From: Peribacillus frigoritolerans
Lineage (GTDB): Bacteria > Bacillota > Bacilli > Bacillales > DSM-1321
NCBI RefSeq assembly: GCF_040250305.1
Contig: NZ_CP158190.1
Coordinates: 1,892,001-1,956,000, forward strand
Length of the DNA: 64,000 nt
Direction: 5' to 3'
Part shown: positions 56,918 to 64,000 of the stretch, in pieces
Layout of the letters: the number at the start of each line of letters is the position of its first letter
Position numbering within the stretch: the first letter of the stretch is position 1
Made by a program: the position numbers and the translations under genes
Notes under the pieces: model-generated
Told to the model about the DNA's origin: nothing
Seen by the model: the letters and a program-made list of their open reading frames with translations, nothing else
The model's database searches: none

Positions 56918-57793
56918 ATGAAAATATTAGTTACAGGTGCAACAGGGAAATTAGGGACAAAGGTTGTAGAAACGTTATTAAAAACTGTACCAGCGAGTCA
57001 ATTAGCTGTTAGTGTACGAAATCCAGAGAAAGCAGAAGGATTACGAGCTCGCGGAGTAGAAGTTCGACACGGAGACTTTGATAAACCAGAAACATTAGAT
57101 GCTGCTTTTTCAGGAATTGATCGGCTTTTAATAATATCTACGTTTGGGGATCATGAAACAATAATGAGACAGCATACGAATGCTTTAATTGCTGCTCAAC
57201 ATGCTCAAGTTAAATTTATTGCTTATACTAGTTTAACAAATGCAAGTCAAAGCAAATTTTTCCTCGCTCCATTACATCAAGCTAGAGAAGAAGCTATTTT
57301 GAAAACAGGTATTCCATACTCGTTTTTAAGGAACAATTGGTATTTGGAAAATGAAATCGGAAGCATACAAGGCGTGATGGCAGGAGCACCTTGGATAACA
57401 TCAGCAGGAACAGGAAAAGCAGGCTGGGTACTTCGACAAGATTTAGCGGAGGCAGCATCAAATGTATTGACCGGAGAAGGACATGAAAATACAGTTTACG
57501 AACTTTCCGGTAAGCCAATGACTCAAGAGGAATTAACATCTGCCCTTGGAAATGTATTAGGGAAAGAAGTACCTCTACAGCATATCGATGATATTGCTTA
57601 TGCGAACATGATGAAAGGTGCAGGGGTACCAGAAGCCTACCTCCCTATGCTTGTAAATACGCAAAAAGGTATTCGAAATGGTGGATTAGAGATTGAGAGC
57701 AACGATTTAGAAAAATTACTTGGTCACTCTTCTACACCAATAAATGAAGCTTTGAGTCAAATTGTCGATCAAATATCCCAAACAGGAGATTAA
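56918..57793 (+). CDS. NmrA-type SDR, probable NAD(P)H:quinone oxidoreductase (QorB-like)
   Basis: A 291-residue atypical SDR: nucleotide-binding MKILVTGATGKLGTKVVETL (GATGKLG, residues 7-13), AVSVRNPEKAEGLRARGVEV, RHGDFDKPETLDAAFSGIDR, FIAYTSLTNASQSKFFLAPL and YSFLRNNWYLEN. These match the QorB/YtfG-type quinone reductases. It lacks the classical YxxxK pair, as NmrA-like members do. AGGAGG precedes the ATG. It is divergent from the HxlR gene, and induction by quinones or other electrophiles is inferred from that. Confidence 0.9.
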   Translation: MKILVTGATGKLGTKVVETLLKTVPASQLAVSVRNPEKAEGLRARGVEVRHGDFDKPETLDAAFSGIDRLLIISTFGDHETIMRQHTNALIAAQHAQVKFIAYTSLTNASQSKFFLAPLHQAREEAILKTGIPYSFLRNNWYLENEIGSIQGVMAGAPWITSAGTGKAGWVLRQDLAEAASNVLTGEGHENTVYELSGKPMTQEELTSALGNVLGKEVPLQHIDDIAYANMMKGAGVPEAYLPMLVNTQKGIRNGGLEIESNDLEKLLGHSSTPINEALSQIVDQISQTGD

Positions 57794-57802
57794 GTTTAAT
57801 CA

Positions 57803-57833
57803 AAAACACCTCCTCATATGTAATGGAGGTTTC
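57803..57833 (+). terminator. Terminator of the NmrA-type gene
   Basis: AAACACCTCC pairs with GGAGGTTT around TCATATGTAAT; only TTCC follows, so it is weak. A second hairpin with T-run (ACCGTCTATCC / GGTAGGCGGT, 57987-58017) lies further on. Confidence 0.5.
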
Positions 57834-58151
57834 CTAACAATGGGAAAAATAAAGTATGCATCCTAATGAGTGTTGTAAGTTTATTAAACATCTCTAATAC
57901 ATTCTCCTGTATTTTTGAGGTTATTATAATTAAGATTTTTATAAGCGTACCATTCATTCCATCCATCATTCCAAGAATATTACGTGACCGTCTATCCATG
58001 GGTAGGCGGTTTTTTATGTTATTAGTAAAATAAGTGTGTGCCTAAACATCTTCTGTATGTTTTTATAAATCATTGAAAGGCACTCATTGTCTGGGTGCTT
58101 TTTCACTGTGTATTAAATGTGTAATTTAATTATTTTGGGGACAAGCACAAG

Positions 58152-58177
58152 CACAATTTAATAATTTCCATAATATA
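58152..58177 (+). promoter_or_regulatory. Possible sigma-K promoter of the Lys-rich repeat gene
   Basis: CATAATATA (58169-58177) fits the sigma-K -10 CATA-N3-TA exactly; CACA at 58152-58155 could be the -35 (consensus mACm), with spacing slightly short. The surrounding 57838-58150 contains no gene. Confidence 0.4.
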
Positions 58178-58206
58178 AAACAAAGCATGATATGGAGGTG
58201 AATTAC

Positions 58207-58590
58207 ATGGGACAAGAAAAAGAGGAAAAATATAATAGTAAGAAAGATAAATATTATAGTAATAAAGATAAAAATAATAGTAAGAAAGACCATAAGTCTA
58301 AAGAAGAAAAATGCTGTTTTAAATTGGAATATAGTTTTAAACTAGAGAAATGCAGTAATGAAGAGGATAATAAATGTTGTAAGAGTAAAGATAAAAATGG
58401 CAGCAAGAAAAAAGAAGATAAAAATGGCAGCAAGAATAAAGAAGATAAAAATGGCAGCAAGAATAAAGAAGATAAAAATGGCAGCAAGAATAAAGAAGAT
58501 AAAAATGGCAGCAAGAATAAAGAAGATAAAAATGGCAGCAAGAAAAAAGAAGATAAAAATAACAGCAAGAAAAAAGAGGATAAAAAATGA
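58207..58590 (+). CDS. Lys-rich repeat protein, spore-coat-like
   Basis: A 127-residue, extremely hydrophilic protein made of Lys, Asp, Asn, Ser and Gly. The N-terminal part (MGQEKEEKYNSKKDKYYSNK) leads to a small Cys-containing centre (CCFKLEYSFKLEKCSNEEDN, KCC), then seven tandem 9-residue repeats DKNGSKNKE, encoded by near-identical 27-bp units (58390-58578). ATG 58207 has GGAGGTG 6 bases upstream; the earlier ATG 58192 overlaps that site. After the stop TGA (58588) the same frame continues CCDCSKNKKQLL, like the Cys-rich centre. Composition and the sigma-K-like -10 recall CotG/CotB-type coat or exosporium proteins. Function inferred only. Confidence 0.75.
   Translation: MGQEKEEKYNSKKDKYYSNKDKNNSKKDHKSKEEKCCFKLEYSFKLEKCSNEEDNKCCKSKDKNGSKKKEDKNGSKNKEDKNGSKNKEDKNGSKNKEDKNGSKNKEDKNGSKKKEDKNNSKKKEDKK
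58390..58578 (+). repeat. 27-bp coding minisatellite (7 units)
   Basis: Seven head-to-tail copies of GATAAAAATGGCAGCAAGAA-TAAAGAA; units 2-5 are identical, 1 and 6 carry one change, and 7 carries two or three. Such near-identity predicts copy-number variation between strains. Confidence 0.9.
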
Positions 58591-58655
58591 TGTTGTGATT
58601 GCAGTAAAAACAAGAAACAATTGCTAACACCATTAAGGGTTAGAACCCATTTCCT

Positions 58656-58684
58656 TGGAGCATCCATTCATTGGGTGCTCTTTC
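58656..58684 (+). terminator. Terminator of the Lys-rich gene
   Basis: GGAGCATCCA pairs with TGGGTGCTC(T) (G-U pairs), followed by TTTCTTTT. Confidence 0.65.
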
Positions 58685-58897
58685 TTTTGGGAAAGTATCA
58701 TACAAGGGTATGAGAGTTACTCATATGTATTCAGCTAAAAACATAATTTTGGTAAAATTTAAGTGAATCTATATGTTTTAGAAGAAGAGGGTTACCAGTT
58801 CCAGTTGACGGAAATCAGTTTTATTATAAAGGAAAGACATGGTGCAGAAGAATATGACAACCCCTCTTTGTCATACCCTTTATAAAAAGATAAGGGT

Positions 58898-59128
58898 GTG
58901 ACAATTCTGAGTATGAAGAAAAACGACCAAATCGTTATTTATATAGTAAAAGGCTCAACAATTAAAAGGTTTTTAATCCTAGATCTAATTATTGGATCAG
59001 GAATTTTTTATGTGGTCAAATTCATTTCTTCAAGTATATTAATAGCGAGTGCGAGCAGTTTTATTGGAACAGAAGGAATAAAAAAGGCACCGAAAGTTCT
59101 AAAAAATGCAATTGGATTAATATCCTAA
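58898..59128 (+). CDS. Possible small membrane protein
   Basis: Up to 76 residues (GTG 58898 or ATG 58913): KKNDQIVIYIVKGSTIKRFL, then hydrophobic LILDLIIGSGIFYVVKFISS, SILIASASSFIG, then a basic end. The ribosome site is poor (AAGGG very close to the GTG). A terminator follows closely, which supports expression. The gap before it (58685-58897) is empty. Confidence 0.4.
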   Translation: MTILSMKKNDQIVIYIVKGSTIKRFLILDLIIGSGIFYVVKFISSSILIASASSFIGTEGIKKAPKVLKNAIGLIS

Positions 59129-59170
59129 AGGTTATGAATTCCACGAAATGGAGCTTTGTTTAACAAGAAG

Positions 59171-59214
59171 AGAATACATATTATAAACGCCTGATATGTA
59201 TTCTCCTTTTTATA
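59171..59214 (+). terminator. Terminator after the small membrane-protein frame
   Basis: GAATACATAT pairs with ATATGTATTC around a 12-base loop, followed by TCCTTTTT. Confidence 0.7.
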
Positions 59215-59296
59215 ATGATACAACGTTGGCGTTTCTACATATTTTTCCATACATTTGCATACTTCTTTTGATATTTTGCATCCTCTTCTTTTTCAA

Positions 59297-59784
59297 CTAA
59301 TTCAGTGCGATTTGCTTTATTTCTTCATCTTTTATTTCATTAAATAAGTTCCTAAGTCCTTGAATAATATCAAAACGAATTAACGTGTAGTTTTTTTCAT
59401 GAACGCAATTTAAATACCGATCAACAAGACTTTTTATTACCATTTCTTTTTGCTCAGCGCCAGCTAGACCTATTTTCCATATAGATTGTAGGCTATGCCT
59501 TGCGGTGACGAATTTTTTATCTTTTGCCACTTCCCAAACCAATGGGAAATCCGTTAGCATTCTTTTTTCAGGATCACTTTTCGCCAAACTGCAAAGAAAT
59601 TGTGCAGCCCTTGATCTTCGGTGGTTATCAGAATGAGTTAAATCCTCCTTCAATTGGTTCCATACATCAAAGCCCAGGCCACCTCTTCTTTGGAAGAAGC
59701 AAGGATATGATTGTAGGCTTCGTATTGTAAGTCCTTATCTTGAGAAAGTAAATTTTCAAAAGAAGTTTGTATAGCACTATCCAT
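59297..59784 (-). pseudogene. HEAT-repeat-like protein gene with one frameshift
   Basis: Starts ATG 59784 behind AAGAAGGAGTG: MDSAIQTSFENLLSQDKDLQ, YEAYNHILASSKEEVAWA. Near 59675 the coding strand has GGGCTTTGATG; one more T gives WAFDVWNQLKEDLTHSDNHR, which continues in the next frame to RSRAAQFLCSLAKSDPEKRM and ends at 59297 (KDEEIKQIALN). The restored protein has about 160 residues of paired helices, typical of HEAT/DUF-type helical-repeat proteins common in bacilli. A single-base error or a real mutation cannot be told apart here. Confidence 0.7.
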
Positions 59785-60039
59785 TAGAAACACTCCTTCT
59801 TAAAATATGATAGGCAGCCTCTCATCACTGTTGTTCTGTCCCGAATAGCCAGCTAGTCCAATTATAATTATTTCAAATGAAAAATATACTTACAATAAGT
59901 TTTTTCGAGAGGCGGGCCAGTTTAAGCCGGCATAAAGCTCGCTTGGTGAAATATTTGAAGTTGAAAATATACCAATAACCTAATTTGGCTGTACTGAACG
60001 TATACATATATAATGATTCATTTTAATTAGGAGGAAATT

Positions 60040-61104
60040 ATGACAAATCCACATAAAGTGAAACCCTATTTATTGACACGAAGTTTGCAGCCGGAAAATC
60101 AGGAGACACCGATTCATTTCATCAATAATGATAGCATGGAAAACCAATTATTTTATAGAAGGAACCACTTTTCTTATCCGACTCTTTCCTATTCAAACTA
60201 TTGGCTCCCTATAAATGGGTTAGTATCCGCCCCTTTGCTACTGTCCATGCAAGACATTCTTCAATACCCATCAAAAACTTTGGAAGTTGTCCTGGAATGC
60301 TCGGGTGACAAGCGTAATCTCTTCGAACCTAAAATATTTGGAGAACAATGGGGAAAGGGAGCTATTAGCCAAGGTAGGTGGAAAGGTGTACCATTACAGA
60401 CAATACTTGAATTATCTGGAATAGGGGAAGGGGCAAAAGAAGTTGTCGTGGAGGGTTATGATTATGGAAATAGGAAAGATCTAGATGAGATTTATACCTA
60501 TACCAGGAGTTTGCCTATCGAGAAAGCACTGCATCCAGATACCATTATTGCATATGAATATAATAACCAGCCAATTCCTTTTAAACATGGTTATCCATTG
60601 AGGTTAATCGTTCCGCAGTGGTATGCAATGGCATCTGTTAAGTGGATAAAGCAGATAAGTGTTATTAATTCTACATTCAATGGGCCGTTTCAAACAAATG
60701 ATTATGTGTATTATCCAAATAAATACAATAATGAAGGCGCATACCCAGTTACTACAATAAATATCAATTCGACTATCCAAAAACCGCTGGATATGGAAAT
60801 TATAAATACTGGTAAGCATGCAATAAAAGGAATTGCATGGACAGGAAAAGGAGTAATTACAAAGATGGAAATTAGTCTTGATGGTGGCTATACATGGAGA
60901 AACGCCGATATATTACCTCATCAGAATATTGGTTATGGATGGGTTAGTTGGTCATACGAGTGGAATATATTAGAAAAAGGTGAGTACACGATTAAATCCA
61001 GAGCAACAGATTCATTTGGTCAAATTCAACCGAATTTTCCTTTTTGGAATAAAAAAGGTTATGGGTATAATGCCATTGATCAAATTAAGGTTAAGGTAGA
61101 ATGA
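60040..61104 (+). CDS. Sulfite-oxidase-family molybdoenzyme (YuiH-like)
   Basis: A 354-residue protein with an oxidoreductase molybdopterin-binding domain (residues ~50-225) and a Mo-co dimerisation domain (~240-354, STIQKPLDMEIINTGKHAIK; MEISLDGGYTWRNADI). The Mo-ligating Cys is about residue 87 in LECSGDKR (usual family text ECAGNxR). GHP-type text FKHGYPLRLIVPQWYAMASV K WIK is intact. There is no signal peptide or Tat motif, so it is cytosolic. AGGAGG precedes the ATG. B. subtilis YuiH is similar. Substrate (sulfite or other) unproven, and no heme subunit gene is adjacent. Confidence 0.9.
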   Translation: MTNPHKVKPYLLTRSLQPENQETPIHFINNDSMENQLFYRRNHFSYPTLSYSNYWLPINGLVSAPLLLSMQDILQYPSKTLEVVLECSGDKRNLFEPKIFGEQWGKGAISQGRWKGVPLQTILELSGIGEGAKEVVVEGYDYGNRKDLDEIYTYTRSLPIEKALHPDTIIAYEYNNQPIPFKHGYPLRLIVPQWYAMASVKWIKQISVINSTFNGPFQTNDYVYYPNKYNNEGAYPVTTININSTIQKPLDMEIINTGKHAIKGIAWTGKGVITKMEISLDGGYTWRNADILPHQNIGYGWVSWSYEWNILEKGEYTIKSRATDSFGQIQPNFPFWNKKGYGYNAIDQIKVKVE

Positions 61105-61606
61105 CTATTAATTTATTTTTAGATAAAGTAACGGGAGAATAAATTATTGAAGAAGAATATAAGTGATCCAATCGATAGGAAAAAAATCAGCCGTGATTAT
61201 CTTTGAAATTGGTTAAATCAATTTAGTTAATCGTAGAAAGTTACCAGGAACGTCGGACAAAGAGTCGCTCGCTTCCGTAGCAAGAAACTCCTTCAGTGGA
61301 TATAGTGTTAAGAAAATGAGAAAAGTCGTTCCTGGATTTGGCCAAATAACGGTTTTGTGTTACAGAGAAACACCCTTCCAAAAGAGTTTAGGAGGGTTTT
61401 TTGGCATGGCCAATTTAGACTGAATAAGGGAATTGTCAGCCTATTTAGCAGGGTAGTTGAGATGCGCGTGAAAAGCAGTATAGAATTCTCAAGTCTCCAA
61501 ATATTAAATTAAAGGAGGGCTGCGATATCGACACTTCGTAATTCATTTTTGGGGACTAAAATGCATTGAAAATACAGCAATAGTTATTTTAATAGGAGTG
61601 AACCTA
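61105..61606. other. Gap after the molybdoenzyme gene
   Basis: Contains a terminator-like hairpin at 61368-61402 (AACACCCTTCC / GGAGGGTTTT, six T in all). No gene. The stretch 61240-61345 (ACCAGGAACGTCGGACAAAG... AGTCGTTCCTGG) has GCC-rich islands and a long-range inverted CCAGGAAC/GTTCCTGG, meaning unknown. Confidence 0.45.
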
Positions 61607-62242
61607 ATGAAGTTAACAAGAGTATTTTTTATAGCAGTATTTCTTTTTACTTATTTACACCTTCAAACTTACTCTTATGCAACAGAAATTAATGTTTCTG
61701 AAAAAAGTAGAGTTTTGTTAAAAGTTAAAGATACTAAAGGGATTAGTTATGATGTTTATTTTTTTGCTCCTAAAGAAACTAAAACAGACTATTACCTTTG
61801 CAGCACAGGCGATGAAGTATTTATAGGTAATTATAGTTTTCTAATTCAAAAACAAGGTGAAAAAGAAATAAAAACGACATCCATCATATTAAAGGATTAT
61901 CCTTATAACCAAACCCAAAGAACTGTGTTTCCGATAATATCAAAATCTTATCCTGATATCGTGGTGGTTTCAAATCAATTAGACTGTAACACAAAGGCGG
62001 GCTATCTGTATTATGTTGATAATGAAAAAATAGTATCAGTAAAGAGTGCTTTGTCCTATACTTTACCGCCAAGGTTCAATGAGAAAAATGAGTTAGAAAC
62101 AATGAGTTATTACAATATGGAAGATTTACCTTGGGTATTAAATACTTATGAATTGGATTTAAAGAGTAATTCATTGAAAATGATAGATAAAAAATCTTTG
62201 TCTTTTGAGGAAGGTCAGAAGATAAAAAATAAATGGCAATGA
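61607..62242 (+). CDS. Secreted protein of unknown function
   Basis: A 211-residue protein with a signal peptide (MKLTRVFFIAVFLFTYLHLQ, then TYSYA-TE cleavage region) and a mature beta-rich part: VLLKVKDTKGISYDVYFFAP, YYLCSTGDEVFIGNYSFLIQ, DIVVVSNQLDCNTKAGYLYY. The two Cys could form a disulfide outside the cell. There is no lipobox. ATG 61607 lies 9 bases from AGGAG; the in-frame GTG at 61598 is too close. Family not recognised. Confidence 0.75.
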   Translation: MKLTRVFFIAVFLFTYLHLQTYSYATEINVSEKSRVLLKVKDTKGISYDVYFFAPKETKTDYYLCSTGDEVFIGNYSFLIQKQGEKEIKTTSIILKDYPYNQTQRTVFPIISKSYPDIVVVSNQLDCNTKAGYLYYVDNEKIVSVKSALSYTLPPRFNEKNELETMSYYNMEDLPWVLNTYELDLKSNSLKMIDKKSLSFEEGQKIKNKWQ

Positions 62243-62267
62243 ATTAATTCCTTGATGAACTACTGCT

Positions 62268-62292
62268 AAAACGCCAAAATAGGCGTTTTTTT
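62268..62292 (+). terminator. Terminator of the secreted-protein gene
   Basis: AAAACGCC pairs with GGCGTTTT, followed by further T (seven in all). Confidence 0.8.
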
Positions 62293-62428
62293 ATTTGAAA
62301 ACATGCAACACATAAAACTTCCGATTACCATTTGAACAAAAAAAGGAGCATTATGTTCCTAATCTAATTTAAAAGGTGAGATGTGAGAATTCCACTTAGG
62401 AATTGAGTGTCCTGGGTTTTTAATCGGT

Positions 62429-62549
62429 CTATTCCGTTTTAGTCTCCAATTCACCATTAACTCGATATATCTTTCTAGGTCTTCCTTTAGCTGTCGGTGC
62501 TTATTCACCAATTATTTCGGCAATCTCTTGCTCGACTAAACCGTATATC
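62429..62549 (-). pseudogene. Gene fragment with internal stop
   Basis: Minus-strand text YGLVEQEIAEIIGE-stop-APTAKGRPRKIYRVNGELET KTE. The GRPRKIYRVNG segment is protein-like and resembles the tail of a small DNA-binding protein, but the frame is interrupted by TAA and has no start. The remaining gap 62243-63011 has no other supported gene; a 77-codon frame at 62649 lacks a ribosome site. Confidence 0.35.
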
Positions 62550-63011
62550 GAAAAAAAATAAAAACTTGTAAATTTAAAAATGAGTTAATAATGGCGGGTT
62601 TTAAAATTCTCAATGTGAAAAGATATCTGCAGGTCTTTTGAGAAAAGATTGATTGAAACGGAACATACCATCACTAACATCCCCATAGTTAAGGGAAGTA
62701 CATGGATAAAAGTGAATGAATTAAAAAATTATACTCTTGTCTATATAACCGTATTAATATTAATAATTCTTTTATCTGGAGACACAAGGGGAGGGGTTGT
62801 TGTAATCCCTCTTTTTGAAATCAATATATTAATAGGAAGAAATACGTCTAAATTACCCCGAACAGAGGGTAAATGCTTTTAAAAAGTTTGTTAGCAAAGT
62901 AAGTAAAATAGAAATTTTTCGCTATTGGAAAAAATAACTTCATTGTTAAATTATTGTTATTACCTTATAATTTTCTAGAAACATATGAAATGTTATGAAT
63001 AGGAGAAAAGT

Positions 63012-64000
63012 ATGAAAAAACTGTGGACGATTTTAGTTTCATTTTCGTTGTTAATTAGCTTATTCCCGCAATTAGCATCGGCATCACCAAGCAAAAATTT
63101 TGAGCAAGAACTTACAAAGTATTTAAAAGAGGTAAGCCTTGTAAGGGGTTTTGAAGTGACGAAGGATGATATTGAAACATCTCTTTCTTTTTACGATGAA
63201 AGTATTAAAAACTTTGAATCTATTGGTGATTTAAAAGAAGCCTTAGGCGAAGTCATTAAGGCAGATTTAAGTAATTTAGATGCCATTTATGAAGATTATA
63301 ATCTGACTAATGAGAGCCTAATTAATCTATTACACGAAAATGGCGAAGAACTAGACGATTATATCTTTATCTGGGACTTAGATGAAGCTGTTTATTTCTA
63401 TACAGAAGAGGGCGATTTTGAACGCGATCCAAACTTTGACAAAGAATTAGTCAATTATTTAGCCAAAGTTAGCAAGGAAAGAGGCTTCGAAGTAACAAAA
63501 GAAGATATCGAAGCGTCATTGGAACTTTATGATTTTAGCCTGGAAGAATTTGAATCTGTCGAAGAACTTAGCGAATTCTTGGGTGATGTCATAAAGGCAG
63601 ATCTAAGCAACTTAGATTATTTTAATGAGAATTATGGATTAGATAAACAAGCCTTGCTTCAAATGTTGGAAGAAAATGGTGAAGACATTAACGATTATAT
63701 ATACATAGATAATCTTGAAGAAACTGTTTGGAACCTTACTGGTGGTGGGATAGATGGTGAGATTGCAGAAGATCTGCTTCCCATTTTCGAGGAAGAACTC
63801 GGTTTGACGGAAGAGGAACTACAGCGGCTTGAAGAACACTTAATGTCTTTGGAAGAGCATCTTTCCAATCCGGAAACAGTCAAGCAACTAGAAGCATTGG
63901 GCAACCGCATGATGGCTTTCGAGGAATTCGATGTAGCAACCGAGCTTACAGCTGAACAGATAGCTGAAATGGCATCAATCTATGAAGAATTACTTTCAAT
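63012..64000 (+). CDS. Processed acidic surface protein (3' end outside window)
   Basis: ATG 63012 follows AGGAG. A signal peptide (LWTILVSFSLLISLFPQLAS-ASP) leads to a strongly acidic protein open to the end of the window (about 329 residues seen). Two homologous modules of about 105 residues follow: EVSLVRGFEVTKDDIETSLS ... ENGEELDDYIF and KVSKERGFEVTKEDIEASLE ... ENGEDINDYIY. They share IKADLSNLD. A third helical, Glu-rich stretch begins near residue 250 (EEELGLTEEELQRLEEHLMS). This matches the 'processed acidic surface protein' family of bacilli, which ends in a sorting signal and accompanies a class D sortase; both would lie beyond the window. Confidence 0.8.
   Translation, partial: MKKLWTILVSFSLLISLFPQLASASPSKNFEQELTKYLKEVSLVRGFEVTKDDIETSLSFYDESIKNFESIGDLKEALGEVIKADLSNLDAIYEDYNLTNESLINLLHENGEELDDYIFIWDLDEAVYFYTEEGDFERDPNFDKELVNYLAKVSKERGFEVTKEDIEASLELYDFSLEEFESVEELSEFLGDVIKADLSNLDYFNENYGLDKQALLQMLEENGEDINDYIYIDNLEETVWNLTGGGIDGEIAEDLLPIFEEELGLTEEELQRLEEHLMSLEEHLSNPETVKQLEALGNRMMAFEEFDVATELTAEQIAEMASIYEELLS

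Noticed and set aside
57814..57999. A 61-codon minus-strand frame after the NmrA-type gene
   Set aside because: It spans the terminator hairpins and has no ribosome site.
58254..58667. Long minus-strand and alternative-frame reading frames across the Lys-rich repeat
   Set aside because: They are mirror frames of the 27-bp minisatellite (Phe/Leu- or Lys/Met-only text) without ribosome sites.
62649..62882. A 77-codon plus-strand frame with a hydrophobic segment
   Set aside because: TTG start without ribosome site; composition changes midway. May be a remnant but cannot be supported as a gene.

Overview
The window is chromosomal DNA from a low-GC, spore-forming Firmicute of the Bacillaceae. 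The conserved run miaA-hfq-spoVK-(TRIC)-hflX-ynbB-glnR-glnA is the Bacillus arrangement. Spore genes (spoVK, a CotA-type laccase, a decayed BclA-like exosporium gene, a Lys-rich coat-like protein), strong AGGAGG ribosome sites, frequent TTG starts and sigma-A promoters agree with this. My best guess is the Bacillus simplex / Peribacillus clade; that is inference from gene content and was not tested by search. There are no rRNA, tRNA or CRISPR loci and no intact mobile element.

Layout. 1-6 kb: the end of a YxiJ-like gene; a LysR regulator divergent from a tautomerase / MFS / nitronate monooxygenase operon; then a toxin-immunity graveyard (a frameshifted SMI1/KNR4 gene and a nuclease-toxin tail). 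6-16 kb: a secreted PPC-repeat protein, a Tyr-rich cupin, an OPT oligopeptide transporter with a PqqD-like partner, an SDR, a methyltransferase, a membrane protein and an alpha/beta hydrolase. 16-21.5 kb: a complete N,N'-diacetylchitobiose operon (chbB-C-A-F-G) under a divergent GntR regulator with visible operators. 21.5-28 kb: yjlC-ndh, an intact SMI1/KNR4 gene, the deletion scar of a Bce-type antibiotic sensing and detoxification operon, and an orphan GHKL kinase. 28-36 kb: the conserved core block ending in glnRA, with two GlnR boxes. 36-64 kb: an accessory region holding the exosporium remnant, YolD-like protein, CotA, a rifamycin phosphotransferase, an autoregulated ArsR-VOC pair, PaiB, EamA/MocR, LysE/AraC, a MaoC-like protein, an MFS exporter behind a leader peptide, YqgV, HxlR/NmrA-type SDR, the Lys-rich repeat protein, a frameshifted HEAT-like gene, a YuiH-like molybdoenzyme and the start of a processed acidic surface protein.

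How the parts work together. Several loci are regulator-plus-target modules whose control sites can be read directly: GntR on chb, GlnR on glnRA, ArsR on a VOC protein, and a 19-codon leader peptide with an RBS-sequestering hairpin before an MFS exporter. Against these stands marked gene decay: small frameshifts in the SMI1, BceB and HEAT genes, 5' loss of the BclA-like gene, fusion-deletion of bceRSA, and short orphan fragments. Several intergenic repeat families recur: an 80-bp terminator-bearing repeat, a roughly 100-bp dispersed repeat in inverted copies 40 kb apart, and 20-bp degenerate tandem arrays at two loci.

The most interesting points are the predicted translation-attenuation leader of the MFS exporter (52.6 kb), the array and repeat families, the exact Bce deletion scar, and the sporulation-type Lys-rich protein with an in-frame stop before a Cys-rich tail.
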